From: Mytilus californianus
Lineage: Eukaryota > Mollusca > Bivalvia > Mytilida > Mytilidae
Assembly: GCF_021869535.1 (NCBI RefSeq)
Contig: NW_026262712.1
Coordinates: forward strand, 112,403,640 to 112,467,639
Direction of reading: 5' to 3'
DNA: 64,000 nucleotides
In this document: positions 46,890 to 58,933 of the stretch, piece by piece
Numbering within the stretch: the first letter of the stretch is position 1
Layout of the letters: every line of letters starts with the position of its first letter
Position numbers and translations under genes: made by a program
The notes under the pieces: model-generated
Databases searched by the model: none
What the model saw: only the letters and a program-made list of their open reading frames with translations
Told to the model about the DNA's origin: nothing

Positions 46890-47786
46890 ACCAGTGGCAC
46901 GCGCTGATTACAAAGTCATTTAACTTCAAAATAATAAAATCTATTCACACCAAACTTTATATTTATGAGTTATATACTCATATTTTCTTTTATCCATGTT
47001 CTTTGTGGTCTTAAAACATCGTTTTAGTGTCTTTAGTGCTGACACGTTGGACTTAGTACACTAAGAAGTCCTTTGCGGTATTTCTGCACACCGTTTTGAT
47101 ATTTAATTAATAACTGGATTCCCTCCTCCTGGCTATTTACGGGCTAGTTTCTGAGTGCTTAATGCATGTATGTGATCTTATTCACCATTCAAAATGATTG
47201 TGCACGAGTCATCTGTAAACAGCCTTGCAAAGTATGATTTAACAGCGCGCATTATGTTTCCATTTAATTTCTCCTTTTTCTATAATAAGTTCAAATGTTG
47301 CTTTATTAAATGCACCTAGGTACGTATTTGTAAACTTATGTTATTACTTTATTTCATGTATCTTTTTTGTCTTCTTTTTTGGCTTCAATTACTTATTTTT
47401 TTTTCTAATTGACTTATTCGTAAATCGAAAAACGCAGAAACTAAATAGAATCATATGGCATTGAATGATTTCTCCAACTCAAAACTAGTTATAGATGCCT
47501 CTTCAATTTTATTTTTCTCGTTGGGTTGCTTGTCCATTAATTGACGTTTACGCCGTATTCTTTTTTTCGGTATTTGTAAAAAGCCGCTCATCGATCAATA
47601 TCACAAGAAATCTAATACTCGTAAGTCATGTACATTGAAGTTTAACTTGCTAACAATATAAATGAAACACTTTTAGGCTGTTTAAATCATGCAGTGAATT
47701 TTGAAAATATGGTTTTGAAAAACCAGTTATATCTGTTTAATACTTTTCTGTCCCTTTTCTTAATAATTAGTACACGTGCCACTGGT
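46890..47786. mobile_element. Possible 0.9-kb TIR element (accagtggcacg)
   Basis: accagtggcacg at 46890-46901 is matched by cgtgccactggt at 47775-47786, a perfect 12-bp inverted pair. No transposase or clear target duplication is seen, so it could be a chance pair or a non-autonomous element. Confidence 0.35.
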
Positions 47787-47789
47787 TAA

Positions 47790-48705
47790 TATAAAACTAG
47801 TCAACCATGAATAATCCCAAACAACAAATGTTTTGATTGGTTTGTCATACTTGCTTATCAATTTCGTATTGTTTTCGGCTGAGACTACTATAACAGTTAT
47901 AGTTGTCTCAGTTTTCGGCAATATTGTAACAATACCCTTTAGAATTTTAAATTGCTTCAGTCATTTAATATATAATTTATTTTTGTTGTTGTTCACGATT
48001 AATATTTTTAGATTGATAATATAATTGCATCATTTTTTAAGCATTATAGAAGTCACAGTAAACATTAAACTTATGCATGGCGGAAAAGAAATATACGAAA
48101 ACGATAGGTGCAATGTTCATGCAGCCTTGCAAATAATATTTAAAAAAAACCCATTTAATTTATAAAACTTAAGACTTTAATTTAAGTATTTTTGATGGGA
48201 TGTTGAAGTTTCCTGAACATAGAAAATACACAAGAAAATCTATTAGTACACTAGTCTATCAAAATGTGCTTGCTGTCCATTTTACAATATATTATTTAAG
48301 AATTTAGTGTTTTCTTATTCATTCTGACATCTGTGTCCCTGGATCTGAACAAGAAATTGCGAGGACGTTATGCTTACCAGTTTACCTTTAAAATGATTTT
48401 TCAACAGAATGTTATCTATATAAATTTTAAATTTTTTGTTTTTCGTTGCGAAAACAAAATGGCCCTAAAGCTAAATGTCATCGTCAGATGTATAATGGAA
48501 GGTGATAAACACTTAAGAATATATACCACCTGCTGGTTCTTTTTACCTGGACACAGATCTTATTACGTAACAAGTACGAAGGTAAAATTATCGATTTGGT
48601 ATATTCAGTCGAATATATACGGTATCTCTGGACTGGGGTTTTTAAGATAAAAATTATTTTGATCTGACAATGTATGTAAATTTATTAGTGCTTCAAATCA
48701 CTGAT
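47790..48705. other. No gene recognised
   Basis: Short ORFs at 47833-48024 and 48333-48650 (105 aa) have no identifiable domain. Confidence 0.35.
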
Positions 48706-48711
48706 TTCAAA

Positions 48712-49445
48712 TTATAGACCAATCTCATTATTATCAACAGTGGGAAAAGTATTTGAAAAATTTGTATTTAAAATGTATTTAATCACTTAATTAGTTATAT
48801 TTCAAATATACAAGAAAGCGTTTTTGTTTCAAGTTCATATTCGCCTTTTTAGAATACTAATGCAGGAGTTCTACAAGGCTCTGTATTAGGTTCCCTACTA
48901 TTCCTTATTTATGTATATGAGATAGCTGGTAATTTGATAAGTCTAACTCGATTGTGTGCTGATGAAACATCCCTTTCTAATTTAAGTATTATAGTCCTTA
49001 CACAATAGAGGATGTCTTTACTAGCGATTTAGAACAAATTTCAGCATGGTCTAAAGATTGGCTTATTGATTTCAATCCTAACAAGACAATTACTATGCTA
49101 TTCTCCTGTAATTCTTCCCCAGATGATATTAAAATAGAACTTCAAAATCAAGTAGTAGAATTGTCTCCTGTCATAAACACTTAGGGATAACTTTTGATTC
49201 CAATGGTAAATTCTATACACATATAGAAAACGTTTTAAATTGTGCAAGCACAAGATAAAATTTCTAAAAAGAATTGAAATATGTATTGACTAGAAATTAT
49301 CTTACTCGTATAAACTTAACACTTATAAGACCAATTATGGAAATGCACGTGAGTTATGGGATGGTTGTACTCAACAAGATTACGACAATCTAGAACATGA
49401 CGTTTAGTTGGAAGCAGGAAGATTAGTAGCTGGGTTGCCCGTGTT
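48712..49445 (+). pseudogene. LINE reverse transcriptase remnant
   Basis: Fragments in different frames read NYRPISLLSTVGKVFEKFV, GVLQGSVLGSLLFLIYVYEI, CADETSLSNLS (the YADDT block), DLEQISAWSKDWLIDFNP and HLGITFDSNGKFYTHIENVL. These are RT blocks of CR1/Jockey-like LINEs. Part of the N-terminal RT is deleted between about 48785 and 48855, and several frameshifts and stops follow. Confidence 0.85.
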
Positions 49446-49880
49446 TGCTAGTCCGGAAGTTATATATTTTCAGTGGTACAGGCCCACATTTGCTAGTGGA
49501 CAGAAGAAAATCGAGAAAGCTCAATATTTTCTATTCTTCACATAAAGTGGGACTGCCTCTACGATTTAATGCCACTTTTTTTCAGTTATGAATAGATATA
49601 ACCAGAAAATTCTTTTTTTTCCATCTACTACTATCAAATGAAATAGTCTAAACCCCGACATATGTACGTCCAGAAATATGATTATATTTATCGAACTTGA
49701 TACAGACACAATTGCACGCCAATCTTTATTATTAAAACTGAGGTCCTATGAACTGACTTCAGATAGCTCCCAGTATTCGAATTTGATAAATAAAAAATAT
49801 TGATATCTCGTATTGTTTCAATATTAAAAGTGTTGTTTAACGTAGTTGAATTTTAGATTAAATTTGGGAAGTCGTGTACA
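49446..49880. other. Probable LINE tail, no gene recognised
   Basis: AT-rich continuation after the RT remnant without motifs. Confidence 0.35.
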
Positions 49881-49887
49881 TCCCCAT

Positions 49888-50020
49888 CAGGGGTGGATCC
49901 AGAACCTTGATGTCTGGGGGGGGGGGGGGGGACAATGAGATCAAAATTAAATATTTATTTCGAGGTGCATATATGCGAGTGTGGGTGGTAATGGTGGGGG
50001 GGGGGGGGGGGGGGTCAGAT
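49888..50020 (+). repeat. ggggtggatccag element with two long G-runs
   Basis: ggggtggatccagaacc is followed by 16 G (49916-49931) and 19 G (49996-50014). Related to the 8628-8800 element. Spurious Gly-rich ORFs arise here. Confidence 0.75.
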
Positions 50021-50104
50021 CATCGTTTCTATAGTTCTATATCTTTTATTTTTTTACCATTTCACTGTTTTCTTTATTCTTCTGCCAATTAATCTGTATA
50101 ATAA

Positions 50105-50235
50105 TTGTCCTAAGCATGCATGTAATATTTGCCACTGGACGTTAAGCAACAAACAATCACCTCTTTATTCTGTTATCTATATTTATTTTTATCTAGTGGT
50201 CCCATGATTCTCTGTTCTTTAAACCCCATCAGAGA
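50105..50235 (+). repeat. Dispersed repeat (aatatttgccactggacg family) plus ttattctctattc-type tail
   Basis: gtaatatttgccactggacg and ttaagcaacaaacaatc match other copies. ccatgattctctgttctttaa resembles the 9400 and 19920 blocks. Confidence 0.7.
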
Positions 50236-50239
50236 CCTA

Positions 50240-51710
50240 TATTATATGTCTCTGACCCCATTCATATCCTCATAAATGATAACCTTTTCCTAATCTCATA
50301 CATATACGTACATTGTAATTGAAACAGGAAAAATATACAGTCATATTACTGTATGCTGGAACTAATAGATAAATGTATTAGTTCCAGATTATCTTCTATA
50401 AAATGCAATTGCGTTTTAATTAGAAACAATGACAACCAAATTCTTTTTTGTGGAAAGAGGGGGGACAGTTTTTTTTAAAACAAATTATTGGTTTCCTTTG
50501 AAAATAGGAGTGAAAAGAAAATAGGACATTTAGTTTATAAAAAAGTATTGTTTGAAAAAAAAGTTTGTTGTTGAGTAAAGTCACAAAAAAGACAGTTTTG
50601 AAGGAAAAAATCACAAAAATTATAATGTGAGAATTTTGTTATGAAGAAATATCCCATACATCGATACTAATATTCTTGGCACTAAACATTTATTTGTACA
50701 TATTTATTTAAAACACAGATGTTGGTTAGTAATTTCTTTCCTGGTCAGAAGATGATATTGTATTAAAAACCAATAAAAATATTCGTACTTTTCCAATCAA
50801 CATGTACATCAAATCTTTTAAAATGAGACATTAGGGATAAGAAATGTCTTAATTGATAAGTTCTACATTGCATTTAAAAAATCCATTGAAAGAATATTGT
50901 ATAATTAAAAATCATCGCCCGCTGTTGGTAGTTCAGTTTCGCCATTTTTCGTGCTTGTCATGAGACGATATTTCAGGGGTTTCGATTGTTAAACTCATTA
51001 AATCAAATAACGAACATGTTCCATCTCAACATGAGAAAGAGTGGCTCATTTACCTCTATCAATGTTTATCGTTTATAAGATGTTGTACTTTCAATGCTAT
51101 TTATAAACGCAGAGTAAAATTAAAAATGTTTGGTATACAAATTTTAAATTATTCATCTTAAAAAATATTCAGAAGATAATGGGAAATATCAAAGAATCAT
51201 GATATAAATTTAAAGAAAAGAAGAAAACCCAACTCATTTTTTATTAAAATTGAAAATCCAACTGATGAAAAGTCGTATTGACCTCTAAAATTCTATACAC
51301 AGAAAACAAGTACTTATAGTATCTTGAAATATCCAAAAAGAGTCCGTTTTATAAACGCGCACTGGACATAATTGTTATATTTCTATTCAGACATTCCACA
51401 TTTAATCAACCGTTTCTGAACTATTTTTGAAGATTACGAATCCGTGGCTTCATTGCACATTTAACGCAAAATACATTTTGTTTTTTTTATTAGGAAAATA
51501 GTTACTTGTGTGTAAAATAATTTCAATGGAAGCTTTTGAAGGTATTTGATAGGACGTACGCCAATTCATGAGGGCGTGTTAAATTGTTACCAATGTCAAA
51601 TCAAGTTTTTCTGTTGTTCAAAGTTTGACGTGCGGTGATGTTTGAACAGTGTTGAGTGTATTTTACATTTGTCATTTCGGAGTCTTTAATATCTTACTAT
51701 GCTGTATTGA
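50240..51710. other. No gene recognised
   Basis: AT-rich DNA. It contains a small inverted repeat, ggaactaatag / tattagttcc, at 50356-50388. Confidence 0.4.
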
Positions 51711-51714
51711 TTTT

Positions 51715-51805
51715 GCTCACTGTTGAAGGCCGTACAGTGACCTTTAATTTGTCATTTCTACGTTATTCAGTCTCTGGTTAAATTCTCTCATTAGACATTA
51801 TACAT
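51715..51805 (+). repeat. Diverged copy of the ttggcactcatacc dispersed family
   Basis: ttgaaggccgtacagtgacc corresponds to the 9620 and 13960 copies. Confidence 0.6.
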
Positions 51806-51947
51806 TTATTTCCCGTGTCTGAGGGAAATATGAAGATTTGTTCACCCAAGAATATTCATATTTCACGAGGGCTCTGCCCGAGGGAAATATGATTTTTCGA
51901 GGGTGAGCAAATCTTCATATCTCCCGAAACAAAGGGAAATGAATGTT
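51806..51947. mobile_element. Foldback (hairpin) element with cattatttccc-type arms
   Basis: The arm ending gaagatttgttcaccc (51833-51848) pairs with gggtgagcaaatcttc (51901-51916), and catttatttccc pairs with gggaaatgaatg. The centre holds a second hairpin around gagggctctgcccgaggga. Related sequence continues at 52225-52350, and gtggaataa at 52334 is inverse to ttattccac at 51948, so a larger element of about 51800-52350 is possible. Confidence 0.75.
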
Positions 51948-52366
51948 TTATTCCACTGCCTATGTTTTTTTTACTATCAATACATTAAATATTATTTTGC
52001 ATACATTTTGTTTTCTTATCCGCTTGTTTTTATAAGCTAAACTAAACACGGCATACCCATTGATAAACTGTACCGATCAAAATTTAATTATAAGTCTTTG
52101 TTTTATCGTCTGAAATAAATTTGAACATGATAATGATTATTGCTATCGCTATTTCAAGAAGAATAAGAAGTTCAAAACGTTATGTACATTAACCGCGCGT
52201 AACGTCACACGATGTAATCCCGACATTTCAGAGGGGAATATGATCCTCAGAATGGAATGTGAAGATTTGTTCAATGACACGTGGGATAGTCTCAACCAAT
52301 CATATATTGATTAAACTATCAATATGTATAAAAAGTGGAATAATATCCCATCATGGATGGGACCGA

Positions 52367-52915
52367 CCGTGCAAGGGCTGTATAGCCAGTCAAGGTCGTT
52401 AAAAACTTCCATTTGTTGATCATGGATGGGGGAGTGGTATGCAGAGTGACGTCCGAGGGCTGTATCCTAGGTGTTAGATGATGGACCACCATTTCACTGT
52501 CTCACGACTTTGGTCCTGATAATGCTTCCTGTCATCGTTAATACTACGTCCGAGACTCATCTACCAGTACTCCATCATCGAGGTTAGCGGGCTGCCAAGC
52601 TGACCAATCTGGCCCTGAAAGCAGCCGTTGTGAAGACAAAACATCAAAATAGTCAACAAAAGAAAAACCAAAACAACTCACAAAACCAAGATGGCGGCCT
52701 ACCAAAATGGCGTCCTCCACCTGTTCCTGACCGATGGCACAAAATTATTTAAACGCTCACCAAACGCCTTCGGGCACCGAGCCGACCGTGCGAGGGATGT
52801 ATATCCAGTCAAGGTCGTAAAACACTTCCAGTAGTAAATCATAGATGAACCGACCGTGCAAGGGCTGTATAGCCAGTCAAGGTTGTTAAAAACTTCCATA
52901 TATATATCATAGATG
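52367..52915 (+). repeat. gaccgaccgtgc... repeat, three copies
   Basis: gaccgtgcaagggctgtata and gccagtcaaggtcgttaaaa begin near 52370, recur near 52784 (gccgaccgtgcgagggatgt) and again near 52850. Between them is unrelated sequence with cctgttcctgaccgatggc. Confidence 0.85.
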
Positions 52916-54250
52916 ATCAGGTTTGATATAAAAAAGAAAACTACATTATCGTATCTCGGATATATATATATATCTGTTATATATAATAAAGAAAACTTTT
53001 AAGTAAGATTGAGTACAACAAAAGCTTTGCCTTATTAAATCATTGATGCTGTCTCCGTCAGACTGTCAAACACCGTCACCCTACGAATATAATTCCAAGT
53101 GTGAACAGTGCTTAACTTGCATTTTTTTTTTTGATATACTTTCCCAATTTATTTCTTCAAATTTAATTCATGAAATATTAAGAAGGGGGATGAAATTACA
53201 TGTTAAAACAATTTGGGTGCTGAATCTTTATGTTAAGGAGTGATTTGGTCCAGTTAAAAAAGGTAAACAAAAGTACATTTGTACGTCTGAAGCTGTTAAA
53301 CTGAATTTTAGACCCCCTTATCACAGAATTGTCAATATTTTGAGTTAGAGTCGGTAGAAGTTTCTATAATTTTGAAATTATTTGTCCCAATAGTAGTACA
53401 CTTCACTGTAAAAAAATCTTTTTGAGATAGAGCAGGTGCGATTTTTTTAATTTGAATTTATTGTCTAAAAGAAATGCACTACGAAATAAATGTGTCCTCG
53501 GGTCTAATTGTTAACCTGGTATTATATGTGATAAATTGTTGTAAACAATAGTAAACTGAGTATAATAATTTATTCACAGTACGCACTTCCGAGGCTAGTT
53601 TAGTTGTGGTGATAGAAATCTTAATATCATTGATATACAGTTGAGAAATATGGTGCAGTTCTTCAAATGCAGATTTAAACCTTATTAATATTAAACCCAA
53701 TCCCGCATGGCCGCCAGCTCTGGTCATCCTGTTGAGGGTAGTATTCATTATTTTTTATGTGCCCTTTTATCAACGAAGCAAGAGAAATATTGTTTTCAAA
53801 ATTAGAAAGATCTACTATATCTATTTTGCTTCTATTGGCTGGTAACGGTGACCTTTCATTTCAGCAAAACAAAGACATTTTTGAGTCTGTACAATCATAT
53901 ATCAGAAATACACAAAGATTTAGAACATTCAATTAAAACTCGGAATTCCTACTTCCCAACTCTTCAAGGGAAACTCCGCGAAAAAATGAAAAATTTATAT
54001 TTTGTTCTTTAAGTATAAAAAACCACATGTTCATAAATAAAAAAACTTTTATTCTCTATGAAAAGAGATCAAAATCGATTTTTGAAATTCACTATCAGTT
54101 CTCGACATATCGCCGTCTTGTCGGCATGTTCGATCTAAAAAGTCACGTGATATCTAAAAACCTCAAAGACCAAAATGAATCAGGGATTTATTGACCGTGC
54201 GTTAAAAACTCCCATCATCAATCGGGGATTACCGTAGACGATCATTCAGT
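52916..54250. other. No gene recognised
   Basis: AT-rich; a (ta)n run lies near 52960. ORFs at 53043-53243 and 53479-53748 lack recognisable domains. Confidence 0.4.
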
Positions 54251-54256
54251 GTGAAA

Positions 54257-54476
54257 ATGTCTTGTCTAGCGTACGGCTGTTCTGTCCGACAAGGTTATGA
54301 CAAAAGTCTAAATAGTTTTCCCAAACCCACAAAAAAAAGAAAGAATTGTATCAGACATGTTTGTACAACCTTAAACTAACAGCAAATAGTTGCATCTATA
54401 GCAAGCACAAGTTGATGTAGGAAGACCATTTTGAAAAATCTTGTTTCGAGGGGGATTTGGTGGTAATTATACTTTT
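54257..54476 (+). pseudogene. Broken THAP zinc-finger domain
   Basis: ATG at 54257 opens MSCLAYGCSVRQGYDKSLNS with the C-x4-C start of a C2CH THAP finger, then SFPKPTKKRKN. The frame shifts around 54370 (TAA at 54377 in the first frame). In the second frame TANSCIYSKHKLM is followed by a TAG where the third Cys should be, then EDHFEKSCFEGDLVV, carrying the His of C-x2-H. THAP domains occur in P-element-type transposases and their domesticated relatives. No transposase core was found nearby. Confidence 0.7.
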
Positions 54477-54479
54477 TTA

Positions 54480-56250
54480 AATAACAAAATAACCTAGCAG
54501 TTCTGATAGCTATTATATATAGTTATCAAATCCTTATATGATAAGATCTCGTTGATTAAAAAAAAAAATTTTGATGAGGAAGAAAAGTTTCAATTATAAG
54601 CTTAAGAAAGAAAAATGCAGTATTCTTGTACCAATCACTGATTTACAAAAGATTCTTTAGTATGCCTCTATCATATAAAGTGCATTGATTTATATAAAGA
54701 ATAGTTCCGTATTTAGACAAGATAATTTTTCAAATTAATAAAGTTATACGATAAATAACATCTTTTTAATTATGATATTTAACGGCTATTGACAAGGAGC
54801 AATGTTAGGAAAAGGTTTTAGCTAAGACATAATATGTTGATATAGTATAATATTCCCAGGTTATAGAAATGTAAACATCGAAAAATTGGACATCTCAATT
54901 TTTTATTAAAAGTGTTTTTTAACTAATCTTTTAACTTTATCAAATTGATACGGGATCAATTCGGAACAGTCACTTATAAAGACACTTTACAGTTAAATGT
55001 GTGACCCTATCTGGTATGTTTGGTAACAAATGTATAGTTTTTTTTTTCTTTTTAAATTTTATTTACGTTATCTTATTCTATATATATATATATATATTGG
55101 CTTCCTCCCGAATTGATAATAGGTATGTCAGAATTATTGATAGATGTCGTGTCAGAGCGACACATTCAGTTAGTTATCCCAAGGACGTATATATATATAC
55201 TATATTAGATACACGTCCTTGTGTACTCCAGTGACATCCTTTCGACTAAAAATTCGTATTACACAATTATATAATACAGGTTCATGCCATATGGCTTCTG
55301 TTTTGAGGTACCCGGCGTGCACAGGTAACATTTATTGAACCACATATATGTGTTCGACGTTGTTTATCTTGTGCGTGTTTGAAATTATAATTCCACCTGT
55401 TAATGAATGATGTTCTGATAATAATATTATCCACTATTTTTGCTGATAATAAGTTTTAAAATTTTATAAACATGACCTTATTTTTTGTGAAATAAATACT
55501 GTTTTGTCATGATTCTGGACCCTTCTTTTAAAAAAATTCTTCACGCAAATACAAGCTTTTGACGAATGGCAAACATGCAGATGTAAAGTAATGCAGCACT
55601 TATAGTCAGTATCAATATTTATTTATTGAAGATAAGAGAGCTAGCTCCTTCTATGTCCAATGTCCCTATCTTTATAAGGATTAGAACGACAGTGGAAATA
55701 GTCATTGTAAAGGAGCGGAGATAGAGTGGCATCGTGAAAAAAGATAACCGAATAGAGAACAATATACTATATGGAGAATTATCGACGAAAAGGTAATAGT
55801 AATTGTAAAGGAAAAGAGACAAAGAGAGGCATAGTAAAAAAAAATGTTTGCTAGACAAAGTTACTGCTCGTTTGACATTTTTAGTTGTACAAAATCACAC
55901 ATCGTGTTCCAAATTGGTATTCACGTGCGATAACTTGATGCATAGCATGGTTAAAAATAAATAAGTATCCCATTCGTTATATCGTAGTGTCACTGTGTTT
56001 CTTTGTTCAATTTATTTAGTTTGTTAATGATTATGTAAATAAGAATAAATCTGTATAAAAACTTCATACCCGTTTAGTTATTGCCTGTAGGCGTTTGATT
56101 ATTGTTACATTTAATATATATATAGAACCTTTCATACATCTTAAAGTAAAAGATGTGTCAGTCTGATTCAAACGACATAAGAAGCCTGTAATACTAGTAC
56201 GACTCGAGTATAGCATGTAAAAACTCCTACTCAGTATGGTTGTATTGGAA
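54480..56250. other. No gene recognised
   Basis: AT-rich sequence with a (ta)n run at about 55079-55099. 55660-55860 contains diverged ttattctctattc-type sequence in reverse. Confidence 0.4.
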
Positions 56251-56269
56251 ATCTTTTCATACAGATAGA

Positions 56270-57380
56270 TAACTCATGATCCGACATTCATGTAATATTT
56301 GCCACATGACACTCATATTTCTTTCTACCATCATCATCTTATTCATTAAATATTGCTGTAAACATCGATGGTTCACACCCAAACAAAATGGGAGTAATAT
56401 TCCTTTAGAGCTTCTCCGTGGTATACACTTGTGAAATATATAGACGAAATTCGTTATTAAAGTGAATCTACATCTCACAAACACAATTTTTGAATTACGA
56501 TTTTGAGTGAACACCCATCAAACCATTACGAAATGGCAAGATATAACCATGCAGGCATTTAGTTTTCGTGAGACATAAGATTAATAATCACTCTCATAAA
56601 CGTATATATATATGCATGCAGTTTCGAATATCAAGAACAAGCGGTCGATGTCTATAGATCATTGTTAAGTCGGTTTACTAGCTGTTCAGAGTCAGACATG
56701 TATGTCACTTGTACATTCTTAGCCTTCATATACCCCATCCGACGATGGGAACCCTTTTCTGATAGTGTTGACAACATAAGCTTGTATGGTGATTCTGTTT
56801 ATCTGTACCAGTGGTTGGGCTCTACTGCCCCAAAAACAAACTAACGAAACGCTACTAGTCTGCTTTGTCTGTTAGAAAGAACCTTTAGCGCTCATCCTCA
56901 ATGGCGCTAATACGTCATGAAACTTACAAGTCTACTAGTAAAGATTGTTTCAAGAACAACGAGGATGGGACGAACTGTTCTAAAATCGTCAATATCAGTT
57001 ATAATACATTACTATGATATGCCTTTTATTACAACTACTGTATAACTAATTTGGATTAATGACGGCTATCCTGTTCAGCATTGCCGTGACAAAAATTATC
57101 ATAGAATATCAAAAAAACTAAGTCTTGTTAAAAAAAAATCCTCAAGCAAAATAATGTATTAGCTTAGATTTATAATGTATGCATATCCATTAATGAAATA
57201 AACGATATTTTTTACAAATAATTCGTTTAAGTGATTGGCAGATTAATTTGATTATGAAAGAATGAAATGTTAAAAAGAAAATTTTAAAAATCACGCATGT
57301 TGTACTGTTGTATTTTTTTTTCAATTTAAAACTTAAAAATAAAGATAGTTTTACGATTGTTAGCATTTTAATATCGCCAG
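56270..57380. other. Fragment of the aatatttgccac family, otherwise no gene
   Basis: tcatgtaatatttgccacat at 56289 matches the dispersed family. The rest has no recognisable feature; the ORF at 56662-56844 has no domain. Confidence 0.4.
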
Positions 57381-57382
57381 AT

Positions 57383-57808
57383 TTAAATACAAGTTAAAGA
57401 ATTCCGGTAAAGTAAATTAAACAGATGTGCAATTATTATTAATTGGGAAATGAAACATTCAATTTTTATCATTAAAAGTACTATTCTTTTAACTTCATAT
57501 TTTAATTTTATGCAAATTGCATAGAACGTAATCGAAAATTGTTCCACTGTAATATTGTATACAATTCCGGAATTGACAAAGGTTGAATGTTTATTTTCAA
57601 TTAATTTAAACAATTTAATTATTGTTTCTCTATTGTCATCGGATATTTTATCTTGGTGTATTAAACACGCTATACTCTTTCTGTGAATCCATTCAAAATG
57701 ACAACATACACACCTGTGTACGCTTGAAATCACACCTGTGTACGCCTGAGGAGAAATTGCTGCAAGGTAAAGTTCAAACGAATTCTCCTCAAATCGAGAA
57801 ATAAACAA
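57383..57808 (-). other. Unidentified open frame, 141 aa
   Basis: This is the longest unexplained open frame in the right half. It contains a CVCCHFEWIHRKSIACLIHQ stretch, then becomes Ile/Lys/Leu-rich. No family recognised and no splice or start signals that decide it. Its length is only mildly unlikely by chance in such AT-rich DNA. Confidence 0.2.
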
Positions 57809-57809
57809 T

Positions 57810-58270
57810 GACTTTACAAAATAATATACACGTTCTGTTCACATATATTTTGCATTGAAATGGTTATCAAAGTTATAACGGTAAATAAAAACGTAAAATA
57901 TTTCAGTTCAATATCAGTAAAAATGTTCAATAGATATTTTATGAAACAATCTCAACAACAATTTATGAAATTTAGATTTTTTGTCAAAAGAGAAGCACAA
58001 TTACCCCAAAGCGAATTGCGAGAAGTGGTTTCGTATTTCGTTATAGAAAAAAAATATTAGTAGTTTATGTAAAGTAACGACTCTCGTACGGTTTCGCGTT
58101 AGTATCTTTTTAATAAATTGGTGCAATTGGATGCAACAAATAATGACCATAAAATGTCAGGTTTGCAAGATCAGACAGTAACCTAACCAGTAAACAATTG
58201 AAAATCTAGGGATCAATATTTAACATTCGTCTGCAATGAGCAATTTTCATAAATAAAACATGATTTGTAT
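57810..58270. other. No gene recognised
   Basis: AT-rich; the short ORF at 57860-58060 has no domain. Confidence 0.35.
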
Positions 58271-58273
58271 TAG

Positions 58274-58454
58274 ATACAATACAAAGGTAACAAAGAAACA
58301 GGCCGGTAACAAGCGTTGCCGGATAGTTTTTCTGCACGAGTAGTCAGGTGAAGGTCCGAGGCGATAGCCGAGGACCTTGACCTGACTACGAGTGCAGAAA
58401 AACTATTCGGCAGTTTGTTTCCGGCCTGTTTTTTGTTACCTTTGTTTTGTATCT
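58274..58454. mobile_element. Long two-tier palindrome (foldback MITE)
   Basis: atacaatacaaaggtaac at the left pairs with gttacctttgttttgtat at the right. ggatagtttttctgcac pairs with gtgcagaaaaactattc, and the centre is a further hairpin (aggtccgaggc gata gccgaggacct). Nearly the whole 180 bp folds on itself. Confidence 0.9.
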
Positions 58455-58933
58455 GACTTGTACGACGTTTCAAGAAAGAAGTAGTACATTTTGCATGTAG
58501 AAGAAGTAGCAAAATTTTACAGATTCGAAACTTAAATGGCCATATACCAGTCAATGTAAGTAAGACAGTTTAAACAAACTTTACATGTCAAGTAAAAGAT
58601 GAATGTCGTACACATTTGAGACTTTTAAAAATGCATCTTCGCAAGTAAGTAGTTTATAATTCAATAACAATATAAACAGAATGAATTTCCTATTTCATTA
58701 GTGAATGAAATGGTACGAAAAAATCGATTTTGTCTTGTTAAAATCACCCATATATAGGCATATATTTTGGATTTTTTTTTTAAACTATTCTTATAGGTTT
58801 TTATATATGTCTCTAATAGTGTTGGTCAGGATCAAACACGTGTCACAATATGATCCAATCGCAGCTTACCGTCCAAAATTGGTGACATAAGTTGAATGAT
58901 TTTCTTCAAGATTTGCTGCCTATTTGAACATGT

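Noticed and set aside
57383-57808. 141-aa minus-strand ORF as a real gene
   Set aside because: Kept only as an unidentified open frame; composition is AT-driven and no family or splice structure is visible.
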